From NCBI RefSeq assembly GCF_036518555.1, contig NZ_DATDMY010000269.1, positions 1-64,000 on the forward strand: a stretch of DNA of 64,000 bases, written 5' to 3'. The notes beneath the pieces were generated by a model. It was given only the letters and a program-made list of their open reading frames with translations, searched no databases and was not told where the DNA came from. The DNA is from Dokdonella_A sp036518555 (GTDB taxonomy: Bacteria > Pseudomonadota > Gammaproteobacteria > Xanthomonadales > Rhodanobacteraceae). The position numbers and the translations under genes are program-made. The stretch's first letter is position 1, and each line of letters opens with the position of its first letter. Positions 17,585 to 25,760 of this stretch are shown piece by piece.

Positions 17585-19005
17585 CCGTGGCACCGGCCGG
17601 ACCGCGAGCGGCCGCCACCCCGGGCGACATCCCCGCGCTCGATCGGCTGCTCCGTGACGCCGCGTTCGCGGACCTCCTCGCCACCTACGGGCGCACCGAG
17701 CTGACGAGGGCGCTGCGCGGCGCGCTCGACGCATTGCGCGCGCGCGTGGTCGAGGGCGCGGTACCGCTCGCGGGCACCAACGCTTCGTCGATCGCCACGG
17801 ATGTGGGCGCCGCACTCGAGCAGCGCCATCGCCGTGTGCTGCGCCGGGTATTCAACCTGTCCGGCACGGTGCTGCACACGAACCTCGGTCGCGCGCCGCT
17901 GCCGCAGGCGGCCGTCGACGCGCTCGTCGACGCGGCGGCCGCGCCGGTCAACCTCGAGTTCGACCTCGCCGCCGGCCGGCGTGGCGATCGCGATCGCGTG
18001 GTCGAATCGCTGCTGTGCGAACTTACCGGCGCCGAAGCGGCGACGGTCGTCAACAACAACGCGGCGGCCGTGCTGCTCGCGCTCGCGGCGCTCGCGAACC
18101 GACGCGAAGTGATCGTGTCGCGCGGCGAGCTCGTCGAGATCGGCGGTTCGTTCCGCATCCCCGACGTGATGCGGACCGCCGGAGCGCGCCTGCGCGAGGT
18201 CGGCACGACCAATCGCACGCACGCCGCCGACTACGCCGAGGCGATCGGCCCGCGCACGGCCGCCCTCATGAAGGTGCATACGAGCAACTACCTCGTCGTC
18301 GGATACACCGCGGGCGTCGACGTCGCCGCTCTCGCGGCCATCGCGCGCACGCACGGCCTGCCACTGGTGGTCGATCTCGGCAGCGGCAGCCTCGTCGACC
18401 TCGGCCATTTCGGCCTGCCGCGCGAGCCGGTCGTGCGGGACGTGATTGCCGCTGGCGCCGACCTCGTGACGTTCAGCGGCGACAAGCTGCTCGGTGGTCC
18501 GCAGACCGGCCTCCTCGTCGGAAGCGCGGCGCTCGTGCAACGCATCAAGCGCCATCCGCTCAAGCGAGCGCTGCGCGTCGGCAAGCTCACCCTCGCCGCA
18601 CTCGAACCCGTCCTCGCGCTGTATCGATCGCCCGAGCGACTCGCGGAGCGATTGCCGGCACTGCGGCTGCTCACGCGCGCTCCCGCGGCGATCGAGGCGC
18701 AGGCGCTGCGCCTCGCGCCCGCCGTGCAGCAGGCCCTCGGCGATCGCTGCGAGGTCGCGGTCGCCGCGATGGAAAGCCGGATCGGCAGCGGTGCGCTGCC
18801 GACCGCCACGCTGCCCAGTCACGGCCTCGCGATCCGCGTGCGGCGGCGTGGCGGTGCCCTCGATCGTCTCGACGATGCGCTGCGCGCGCTGCCGCGCGCG
18901 GTCGTCGGCCGCATCGCGGACAAGGCCCTCTGGCTCGACCTGCGCTGCCTCGATGAAGCCGACGAGGCTGCGTTCGTCGCCCAGCTTGCGCGGCTGCAGC
19001 CGTGA
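17581..19005 (+). CDS. selA: L-seryl-tRNA(Sec) selenium transferase
   Basis: PLP enzyme that converts Ser-tRNA(Sec) to Sec-tRNA(Sec) using selenophosphate. The 474-residue product has NLSGTVLHTNLGRAPLP at 92-108, the AEAATVVNNNAAAVLLALA segment at 151-169, VVDLGSGSLVDLG, and the PLP lysine at 302 in FSGDKLLGGPQTG. All are diagnostic of bacterial SelA, which forms a decamer. It begins inside the fdhE stop and ends inside the selB start (GTGA at 19002), so fdhE, selA and selB form one coupled unit. Start ATG 17581 gives the normal family length. Confidence 0.97.
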   Translation: MTVAPAGPRAAATPGDIPALDRLLRDAAFADLLATYGRTELTRALRGALDALRARVVEGAVPLAGTNASSIATDVGAALEQRHRRVLRRVFNLSGTVLHTNLGRAPLPQAAVDALVDAAAAPVNLEFDLAAGRRGDRDRVVESLLCELTGAEAATVVNNNAAAVLLALAALANRREVIVSRGELVEIGGSFRIPDVMRTAGARLREVGTTNRTHAADYAEAIGPRTAALMKVHTSNYLVVGYTAGVDVAALAAIARTHGLPLVVDLGSGSLVDLGHFGLPREPVVRDVIAAGADLVTFSGDKLLGGPQTGLLVGSAALVQRIKRHPLKRALRVGKLTLAALEPVLALYRSPERLAERLPALRLLTRAPAAIEAQALRLAPAVQQALGDRCEVAVAAMESRIGSGALPTATLPSHGLAIRVRRRGGALDRLDDALRALPRAVVGRIADKALWLDLRCLDEADEAAFVAQLARLQP

Positions 19006-20942
19006 TCGTCGGCACCGCCGGCCACATCGATCACGGCAAGTCGACGCTGGTCCGGACGCTCACCGGCGTCGATCCCGATCGCTTGCGGGAGGAGAAGGAA
19101 CGCGGCATCTCGATCGAGCTCGGCTATGCCTACCTGCCGCTCGGCACGGACGGCGTCGATTCCGTGGTCGGGTTCGTCGACGTTCCCGGCCACGAGCGGC
19201 TCGTGCATACGATGGTCGCTGGCGCGAGCGGGATCGAGTTCGCGCTGCTCGTGGTGGCGGCCGACGACGGCGTGATGCCGCAGACGCGCGAGCACGTCGC
19301 CATCCTCGACTTGCTCGGGATCGATCGCGGCGCAGTCGCGATCGCCAAGGCCGATCGCGTCGACCCTGCGCGCGTCGACCAGGTGCGCTCCGAGATCGCC
19401 GCGCTGCTCGCGCCGACCGCGCTGCACGATGCGCCGATGTTTCCGCTCGACGCGCGCGATGTGGGCGATGCGGGCGTGCGCTCGCTGCACGATCACCTCG
19501 CGCAGGCCGCGCTCAGCCGGCGCGCGCCTCGCAGCGACGCCTTCTTCAGGCTCGCGATCGACCGCGTCTTCAGCCTCGCCGGCCACGGCACCATCGTCAC
19601 GGGCACGGTGCATGGGGGCGAAGTGAGCGTGTCGGACACGCTCGTCGCGATGCCCGTGGGCGTGGCCGTGCGCGTGCGTGGCTTGCACGCGCAGAACCGC
19701 GAAGCGAACAGCGCCGGGGTCGGCCAGCGCTGCGCCCTCAACATCACCGGAATCGAAAAGAGCGCGCTCGCGCGCGGCGACTGGATCGTCGATGCGCGCG
19801 CGGCCTCGCTGTCGACGCGCATCGACGTACGCCTGCGCTGCGTCGCGGGCGTGCGCGGCGACTGGGCCGACTGGACGCCCGTGCACGTGCACTTGGGCAC
19901 GGCGCATCGGCTCGCCCATGTCGTGTGGCTCGACCACGCGCGCGATGGCGAGGGACGCGTGCAGTTCGTGTTCGACGTACCGGTCTGCGCGTGCACGGGC
20001 GATCGCTTCATCATTCGCGATGCGCAGGCACGCGCGACGATCGGCGGCGGCATCGTGCTCGATGCGCAGGCGCCCGCGCGGCGCCGCCGCAGCGCCGCAC
20101 GACTCGCCGAGCTCGATGCGATCGAATGCATGCTGCGCGGCGAGGGCATCGAATCCCTCGTGCGCGCGGCGCCGTTCGGCTCGCGCATCGACGACCTCGA
20201 ACGTCGCATGGGCGGGCCGCTCGAGGTCGCCCGCCTGCCCGCGCGCGTGCGCGTGCTCGGCCACGGCCCGCAGCGCCTCGCGATCGACGACGGGCGCTGG
20301 CAGGAACTGCGCACCGCGATCGTCGGCGTACTCGAGCGGCATCACGCCGCGGCGCCGGACGAGCCCGGGCTCGACCGCGGGCGATTGCGGCGCATGGCCG
20401 CGCCGGCGCTCGCCGACGGGGCCTGGCGTGCCATCGTCGACGAACTCGTTCGCGAGCGTTCGCTTGCGGTGCGCGGCCCGTGGCTGCATCGGCCCGGCCA
20501 TCGCATCGAACCCACCGAGGCGGAGCACGCGCTGGCCGCGCGCATCGCGCCCGTACTCGCTGCCGCGCGATTCGAGCCGCCGTGGGTGCGAGAGCTCGCC
20601 GTGCAATTCGGATCGAGCGAGGAGGACGTGCGGAAAACCCTGCTCAAGGCCGCGGCGCTGGGTCATTGCCACCAGGTCGTGCACGATCTCTTCTTCGCCG
20701 ATGCGACGATGCGCGAACTCGCCGATGTGCTGCGTGCGATCGCCGAGCGCGACGGGGCGATCGTCGCGGCGACATTCCGCGACGCGATCGGGCTCGGCCG
20801 CAAGCGAGCGGTCCAGATCTTGGAGTTCTTCGATCGCGTTGGCTACACTCGTCGCGTCCGCGATATGCACGTGCTGCGAACCGACAGCGGTTGGCAGGCC
20901 GGTGGCGGCGTCGGTGACGGGGAAGGCACGCGCATCCGGTGA
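19002..20942 (+). CDS. selB: selenocysteine-specific elongation factor SelB
   Basis: GTPase that carries Sec-tRNA(Sec) to the ribosome at UGA codons marked by a SECIS hairpin. The 646-residue product starts at GTG 19002, overlapping the selA stop. G1 is GHIDHGKST (7-15), G3 is DVPGHERL, and G4 is AKAD. EF-Tu-like domains II and III follow, then C-terminal winged-helix repeats that bind SECIS RNA (for example FRDAIGLGRKRAVQILEFFD). It is somewhat longer than the roughly 610-residue E. coli protein. The last six codons and the stop lie inside the tRNA-Sec gene, giving a glycine-rich tail (GGGVGDGEGTRIR) past the last winged helix that is probably dispensable. Confidence 0.97.
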   Translation: MIVGTAGHIDHGKSTLVRTLTGVDPDRLREEKERGISIELGYAYLPLGTDGVDSVVGFVDVPGHERLVHTMVAGASGIEFALLVVAADDGVMPQTREHVAILDLLGIDRGAVAIAKADRVDPARVDQVRSEIAALLAPTALHDAPMFPLDARDVGDAGVRSLHDHLAQAALSRRAPRSDAFFRLAIDRVFSLAGHGTIVTGTVHGGEVSVSDTLVAMPVGVAVRVRGLHAQNREANSAGVGQRCALNITGIEKSALARGDWIVDARAASLSTRIDVRLRCVAGVRGDWADWTPVHVHLGTAHRLAHVVWLDHARDGEGRVQFVFDVPVCACTGDRFIIRDAQARATIGGGIVLDAQAPARRRRSAARLAELDAIECMLRGEGIESLVRAAPFGSRIDDLERRMGGPLEVARLPARVRVLGHGPQRLAIDDGRWQELRTAIVGVLERHHAAAPDEPGLDRGRLRRMAAPALADGAWRAIVDELVRERSLAVRGPWLHRPGHRIEPTEAEHALAARIAPVLAAARFEPPWVRELAVQFGSSEEDVRKTLLKAAALGHCHQVVHDLFFADATMRELADVLRAIAERDGAIVAATFRDAIGLGRKRAVQILEFFDRVGYTRRVRDMHVLRTDSGWQAGGGVGDGEGTRIR

Positions 20943-21016
20943 TGCGGCTGGGCTTCAAACCCAGTGGGGGGCGTCAGCCGCTTCCCGGTAGGTTCGACTC
21001 CTGCTGCCTTCCGCCA
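20921..21016 (+). tRNA. selC: tRNA-Sec (anticodon TCA)
   Basis: Selenocysteine tRNA of 96 nt including encoded GCCA. The 8-bp acceptor stem GGAAGGCA/TGCCTTCC plus the 5-bp T stem (GTAGG/CCTGC) gives the 13-bp stack typical of bacterial tRNA-Sec. The anticodon stem GCTGGG/CCCAGT encloses CTTCAAA with TCA at 20955-20957. A long variable arm and the TTCGACT loop are present. The gene starts 22 nt before the end of selB, so the selB stop codon falls in the D-arm region. No separate promoter is obvious and the tRNA may depend on the fdo-sel transcript. The convergent transglutaminase-like gene ends 13 nt away. Confidence 0.97.
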
Positions 21017-21029
21017 TAGCGCCGCGTAT

Positions 21030-22154
21030 CTATGTACGTGCTCGCGCCGCTGCGTCCCACCCTGCCGCGACCCCGCCCGTCTGTCCCCAGGCGATCTCGG
21101 TCGAGATGATGCGATAGGCGAATGACGACGGATCCAGGCTGTCGAGGTGCCGTTCGCCGGTCCGGCCTTGCGGGTACATGAAATAGGGCAGCGGCCGTCC
21201 ATCCGAGCCCGGCAGGACCACGTCGTGGCCATGGTTGTAGGCGACCCGGTTCATTTCCCATCCGCCGAACATGGCCTCGCGAGCGGCGCGCGCTTTCGGA
21301 GCATCGAGCGGGATGCCGCCGTCTTCCTCGAGCACGACCTTGCGCACGTCGGCAGGGTCGACGGGTATCCAGCCGTGGCCGCGTGCATGGAACTCGGCGC
21401 GGCAATGCTGCGAACGGCTGACCTCGCCCGCCTTGCCGAGGCAGTGGAAGCCGACGCGTGAGGCGCCCACGCGCAAGCCGTAGGCGTCCCGCGCCGGAAT
21501 TCCGCAGGCGCGCGCGAGCGCTACGAACAGTGCATTGATGTCGGCGCATTTGCCGCCGAGGTGGCCGCTCTCGAGCATGCTGGCGACGTCGCCGACGCCG
21601 CAGCCGGGGACGCTCGCATCGCGGTTGGTGTGCTCGACGACCCACTCGTAGATCGCGCGCGCCATGCCGACGTCGTCGCGATGGCCGGCCGTGATGCGAC
21701 GGGCGGTGTCCGCGACGATGCCGTCCGTCGGCAGCAGGCGGGTCGGGCGCAGGTACGGTCGCAGCGTGTCCGTCGGCTCGTCGCTGCCCGCCGGCTTCGA
21801 GTCGAGCGTCGCGTTGCGGTCGCGCGTCCTCAGGCGCGCGCTGAACGTGACTTGGGTCGTCGCCCGCGGCGAGGGCCAATCGACCACGAGCGCGCGGATG
21901 TCGTAGGTGTCGAGGTCGACGAGGCGCGCGCGCGCGCCCGGCGCGTGCCAACGCATCGCGACGACACGCTGGTAGTCCCCCGCCTCGCGCAAGGGCACGG
22001 GCAACCATACCCGGGTCGGCGCCGATGGACCGGCCACGTCGACGTGGGTCACGACGTCGAACGTGCGCCACGCCCGCGCCGGGAGTGCGGGGCGGGCGGC
22101 CAGCGCCGCCGCGGGCGCGAGCGCGGCGCAGGCGAGCAGGTCGCGGCGTTTCAT
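21030..22154 (-). CDS. exported transglutaminase-like protein
   Basis: A 374-residue protein with a transglutaminase/protease-like core. The catalytic cysteine is in GHLGGKCADINALFVALA, the histidine in CRAEFHARGHGW, and the aspartate in IPVDPADVRKV, so the Cys-His-Asp triad is complete. The N-terminus MKRRDLLACAALAPAAALA has paired arginines and a hydrophobic stretch, suggesting Tat export. ATG 22154 is chosen because AGGAG lies 7 nt upstream; a TTG two codons earlier is less likely. It stands on the opposite strand between selC and selD, with no evident role in selenium metabolism. The bacterial family is known mainly by fold; proteolysis or cross-linking of periplasmic substrates is possible. 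Confidence 0.85.
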   Translation of the reverse strand: MKRRDLLACAALAPAAALAARPALPARAWRTFDVVTHVDVAGPSAPTRVWLPVPLREAGDYQRVVAMRWHAPGARARLVDLDTYDIRALVVDWPSPRATTQVTFSARLRTRDRNATLDSKPAGSDEPTDTLRPYLRPTRLLPTDGIVADTARRITAGHRDDVGMARAIYEWVVEHTNRDASVPGCGVGDVASMLESGHLGGKCADINALFVALARACGIPARDAYGLRVGASRVGFHCLGKAGEVSRSQHCRAEFHARGHGWIPVDPADVRKVVLEEDGGIPLDAPKARAAREAMFGGWEMNRVAYNHGHDVVLPGSDGRPLPYFMYPQGRTGERHLDSLDPSSFAYRIISTEIAWGQTGGVAAGWDAAARART

Positions 22155-22238
22155 CGGCAACTCCTGGTCCCGATGCGCGGCGGGCAGCCGACTGAGGCAC
22201 TATACGGCCGGATCGAGCGCGTCGACAGGAGCACGCCG

Positions 22239-23291
22239 GTGGCATCGACGAAAGTAGTAGGGCAGCCGCGCCTGACGTCGCTTTCGCACGGGGGCGGCTG
22301 CGGCTGCAAGATCGCGCCGGGGGTGCTCGCCGACCTGCTGCGCGAATCGTCGCCGCCGGCCCACGCTGCGCTGCTGGTCGGGCGCGAGACGTCGGACGAC
22401 GCAGCCGTCTATCGGCTCGACGACACGCGCGCGATCGTCGCGACGACGGATTTCTTCATGCCAATCGTCGACGACCCGTTCGACTTCGGTCGCATCGCCG
22501 CGACCAACGCGCTGTCGGACGTCTATGCGATGGGCGGCACGCCGCTGTTCGCACTCGCGATCGTCGGCATGCCGGTCAACGTGCTGCCGCCGGCCACGAT
22601 CCGCGAGATCCTGCGCGGCGGCGAGGCGGTCTGCGCGAGCGCGGGCATTCCGGTCGCGGGAGGGCACAGCATCGATTCGGTCGAGCCGATCTACGGGCTC
22701 GCCGCGATCGGCGTCGTCGACCCGCGGCTAATGAAGCGCAACAGCGGCGCACGGATCGGCGACGTGATCGTGCTCGGCAAGCCGCTCGGCGTCGGCATCC
22801 ATTCCGCGGCATTGAAGAAGGATGAACTCGATGCCGCGGCCTACGACGAGATGATCGCGGTGACGACGCGCCTGAACGACGTCGGACCTGTGATCGCCGC
22901 GATCGAGGGCGTGAACGCGCTCACGGACGTCACGGGTTTCGGGCTGCTCGGGCATCTCGTCGAAGTGTGCCGCGGCAGTGGCGTGCGCGCGTCGGTACGC
23001 TGGAACGACGTGCCGTTGATGGAGTCCACCGTCGCGCTCGCACAACGCGGCCACGTGACGGGCGCCTCGCAACGCAACGCGCGTTCATTCGACGGCGAGA
23101 TCGACTTCACGGCGGACGTCGATGCGCTCTCGTCCCCGATCCTGTTCGACCCGCAGACGTCGGGAGGCCTGCTCGTTACCTGCGCGCCGGGCGCGGCCGG
23201 CGCCGTGCTCGGCGCGTTCCGCTCCGCCGGCTTCGGCGCGGCCGCCGTGATCGGCGAGATCGTGACGGGCGCGGGCGTCGGCGTCGGTTGA
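22239..23291 (+). CDS. selD: selenide, water dikinase
   Basis: SelD makes selenophosphate from selenide and ATP, the selenium donor for SelA. The 350-residue product starts at GTG 22239, with AGGAG 7 nt upstream. The active-site loop GGGCGCKIAP has cysteine 21 and lysine 24, equivalent to E. coli Cys17 and Lys20; it is the cysteine form, so SelD itself is not a selenoprotein. ATP and metal residues are present in DDAAVYRL, TTDFFMP, NALSDVYAMGG and GGHSIDS, and the C-terminal PQTSGGLL motif is intact. It is separated from the fdo-sel operon by one inverted gene and must have its own promoter. It could also serve tRNA 2-selenouridine synthesis. Confidence 0.97.
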   Translation: MASTKVVGQPRLTSLSHGGGCGCKIAPGVLADLLRESSPPAHAALLVGRETSDDAAVYRLDDTRAIVATTDFFMPIVDDPFDFGRIAATNALSDVYAMGGTPLFALAIVGMPVNVLPPATIREILRGGEAVCASAGIPVAGGHSIDSVEPIYGLAAIGVVDPRLMKRNSGARIGDVIVLGKPLGVGIHSAALKKDELDAAAYDEMIAVTTRLNDVGPVIAAIEGVNALTDVTGFGLLGHLVEVCRGSGVRASVRWNDVPLMESTVALAQRGHVTGASQRNARSFDGEIDFTADVDALSSPILFDPQTSGGLLVTCAPGAAGAVLGAFRSAGFGAAAVIGEIVTGAGVGVG

Positions 23292-23292
23292 C

Positions 23293-24021
23293 TCAGCGCG
23301 GATCGTCGAGCGGCAATATCGACGTCGTGTCGCCTTTGCGGCGGGCTTGCGTGATCTGCGCGCCGTGCACGAGGAAGTACACGTTCTCGGCGATGTTGGT
23401 CGCATGGTCGCCGATGCGCTCGAGGTTCTTGGCCATGAACAGCAGGTGCGTGCATGGCGTGATGTTGCGTGGGTCTTCCATCATGTAGGTGAGGAGCTCG
23501 CGGAACAGGCCGGTGTACTGCTCGTCGAGTTCCTCGTCACGCGCCCATGCGTCGAGTGCCTTGTTCGTGTCGTAATTGCGATAGGCGTCGAGCACGTCCT
23601 CGACCAGCGACTGGGCGAGGCGAGCGAGGCGTGGCAGCGCCGCCACGAGCTGCACCGGGGCGGACTGGTTCAGCACGATCGAACGCTTCGCCACGTTCGC
23701 GGCGTAGTCGCCGATGCGCTCGATGTCGGTCGCGATGCGCAGCGCGGCGAGGATCTCGCGCAGATCGCGCGCCATCGGCTGGCGCAGCGCGAGCAGGCGC
23801 ACGACGTCGTGGCTGACTTCGTGCTCGAGCGCATCGATCGTCGCGTCGTCGTGCACCACCTTGGATGCGGCGTGGCTGTCTCGCGCCATCACCGCGTCGA
23901 CGGCCGCTTCGAGCTGGGCGAGGGCGAGCTGACCCATGCGCTGCAGCTCGCCGGTGAGTCGCTTGAGTTCGTCGTCGTAACTCTTGACGATGTGGTCGTG
24001 GGTCTGATGCGTGACGTTCAT
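23293..24021 (-). CDS. phoU: phosphate transport regulator PhoU
   Basis: PhoU, a peripheral cytoplasmic protein linking the Pst transporter to the PhoR sensor and keeping the Pho regulon off when phosphate is ample. The 242-residue all-helical product has the two PhoU repeats with metal-binding signatures: ATDIERIGDYAANVAKRS in the first and AKNLERIGDHATNIAENV in the second. It is the last gene of the pst operon, 49 nt after pstB, as in E. coli. Its stop is 1 nt from that of convergent selD, so transcripts from both sides must overlap in this region. Confidence 0.97.
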   Translation of the reverse strand: MNVTHQTHDHIVKSYDDELKRLTGELQRMGQLALAQLEAAVDAVMARDSHAASKVVHDDATIDALEHEVSHDVVRLLALRQPMARDLREILAALRIATDIERIGDYAANVAKRSIVLNQSAPVQLVAALPRLARLAQSLVEDVLDAYRNYDTNKALDAWARDEELDEQYTGLFRELLTYMMEDPRNITPCTHLLFMAKNLERIGDHATNIAENVYFLVHGAQITQARRKGDTTSILPLDDPR

Positions 24022-24070
24022 GCGTTTGCCTTCGAGGATCGTTCGTGCGGGCTTCGTGGTCGAGCGCCGT

Positions 24071-24895
24071 TCAGCCGAACCGGCCGGTGATGTAGTCCTC
24101 GGTCTGGGTCTTGGTCGGCTTCGTGAACAGGGTTTCCGTTTCGCCGAACTCGACCAACTCGCCGAGGTACATGAATGCGGTGTAGTCCGAGCAGCGGGCC
24201 GCCTGCTGCATGTTGTGCGTGACGATCGCGATCGTGAACTGGCTCTTCAGCTCGGAGATCAGCTGCTCGATCTTGCCCGTCGCGATCGGATCGAGCGCGG
24301 AAGTCGGCTCGTCCAGCAGGATCACCTCGGGACGCAGCGCGATCGCGCGCGCGATGCACAGTCTCTGCTGCTGCCCCCCGGAGAGGCCGAGCGCGCTCTG
24401 CTTGAGCTTGTCCTTGACCTCGCCCCACAGCGCGCCCTGCATCAGGGCCTGTTCCACGCGCGCATCCATTTCGCTCTTCGACAGCTTCTCGTAGTGGCGG
24501 ATGCCGTAGGCGATGTTGTCGTAGATCGACATCGGGAACGGCACCGGCTTCTGGAACACCATGCCGACCTTCGAGCGCAGGAGGTTGAGCGGAAAGCGCG
24601 GGTCGAGGATGTTCTCGCCGTCGAGCAGGACCTCGCCCTTCGCCTCGAGTTTCGGGTAGATCGAATAGATGCGGTTGAATACGCGCAGCAAGGTCGACTT
24701 GCCGCAACCGGAAGGGCCGATCAACGCAGTCACGCGTCTCTCGGCGATATCGAAGTCGACGCCCTTCAGCGCGTGGAAGCCGTCGTAGTAGAAGTCGAGG
24801 TTGCGCGCGACCATCTTCGGGCGCGCTCCGGTCGCGGGAGCGGCAGCGGCGGCAGGAACCGCGGAGGCGGCGACGGCGAAGTGGGCGTCAGTCAT
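24071..24895 (-). CDS. pstB: phosphate ABC transporter ATP-binding protein
   Basis: ATPase of the high-affinity phosphate importer PstSCAB. The 274-residue product has Walker A GPSGCGKST, the signature LSGGQQQRLCIARA, Walker B VILLDEPTSALDP and the H-loop VTHNMQQA. The PstB-typical FNRIYSIYP and FYYDGFHALKGVDFDI are also present. ATG 24895 (MTDAHFAVAAS) overlaps the pstA end by 8 nt and is preferred over an upstream start inside pstA. An alanine-rich N-terminal extension of about 25 residues precedes the ABC domain. It is the fourth gene of the pst operon. Confidence 0.97.
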   Translation of the reverse strand: MTDAHFAVAASAVPAAAAAPATGARPKMVARNLDFYYDGFHALKGVDFDIAERRVTALIGPSGCGKSTLLRVFNRIYSIYPKLEAKGEVLLDGENILDPRFPLNLLRSKVGMVFQKPVPFPMSIYDNIAYGIRHYEKLSKSEMDARVEQALMQGALWGEVKDKLKQSALGLSGGQQQRLCIARAIALRPEVILLDEPTSALDPIATGKIEQLISELKSQFTIAIVTHNMQQAARCSDYTAFMYLGELVEFGETETLFTKPTKTQTEDYITGRFG

Positions 24896-25760
24896 GGCTG
24901 GCCTTGTTGCGGAGCAGGATCGCACGGGAAAGGAGGCTGAGCAGCAGTACGAACAGCGTGACGACGAACGCGCCGGCCCAGGCGAGGGCATGCCACGAGT
25001 CGTACGGGCTCATCGCGTACTGGAAGATGACCACCGGCACGCTTGCCATCGGCTGGGACAGGTCGTGCGTCCAGTACTGGTTGTTGAGCGCGGTGAACAG
25101 CAACGGCGCGGTCTCGCCGCTGATGCGCGCGAGCGCGAGCAGCACGCCGGTGACGATGCCGGGCAGCGCGGAGCGATACAGTACCTGCAGCGTCACCTTC
25201 CACTGCGGGACGCCGAGCGAGAGCGCGGCTTCGCGCATCGTGCTCGGCACCAGCTGCAGCATTTCGTCGGTCGTGCGCACCACCACCGGCAGCACGATGA
25301 GCGCCAGGGCGAGCGCGCCGGCGTAGCCGGAGAAGTGCCCGCTCGTGCGCACGACCAGCGTGTAGACGAACAGGCCGAGCACGATCGACGGGGCCGACAG
25401 CAGGATGTCGTTGACGAAGCGGATCGCCTCGCCGATCGGACGCTTCCTCGCGTACTCGGCGAGGTAGGTGCCCGCGGCGATGCCGATCGGCGTACCGACG
25501 GCGATCGCGCCGAGGTTCATGACGAGGCTGCCGAACAGCGCGTTGGCGAGCCCTCCGTCCGAGCCCGGCGGCGGCGTCATCTGGGTGAACAGGGCAGGCC
25601 CTATGGCGCCGATGCCCGTGCGCAGCGTCGTCCAGAGGATCCAGACGAGCCAGAACAGGCCGAACAGCGTGGCGACGCCGGACAGGCCCAGCGCGATCGC
25701 ATTCTTGATGCGCCGGTTGCGATAGAGCCGGTCGGAGATCGCGCGCGTCGATGCGTTCAC
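24888..25760 (-). CDS. pstA: phosphate ABC transporter permease PstA
   Basis: Membrane permease subunit that pairs with PstC to form the phosphate channel. The 290-residue product has about six hydrophobic helices and the permease EAA-type loop (STMREAALSLGVPQWKVTLQ) that contacts PstB. The segment GETAPLLFTAL is typical of PstA. It overlaps pstC by 4 nt and pstB by 8 nt, indicating coupled translation. Start ATG 25760 lies within the pstC stop region. Confidence 0.96.
   Translation of the reverse strand: MNASTRAISDRLYRNRRIKNAIALGLSGVATLFGLFWLVWILWTTLRTGIGAIGPALFTQMTPPPGSDGGLANALFGSLVMNLGAIAVGTPIGIAAGTYLAEYARKRPIGEAIRFVNDILLSAPSIVLGLFVYTLVVRTSGHFSGYAGALALALIVLPVVVRTTDEMLQLVPSTMREAALSLGVPQWKVTLQVLYRSALPGIVTGVLLALARISGETAPLLFTALNNQYWTHDLSQPMASVPVVIFQYAMSPYDSWHALAWAGAFVVTLFVLLLSLLSRAILLRNKASHD

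Noticed and set aside
22299..22310. Selenocysteine in SelD
   Set aside because: The active-site position is a cysteine codon within GGGCGCK; no in-frame TGA occurs.
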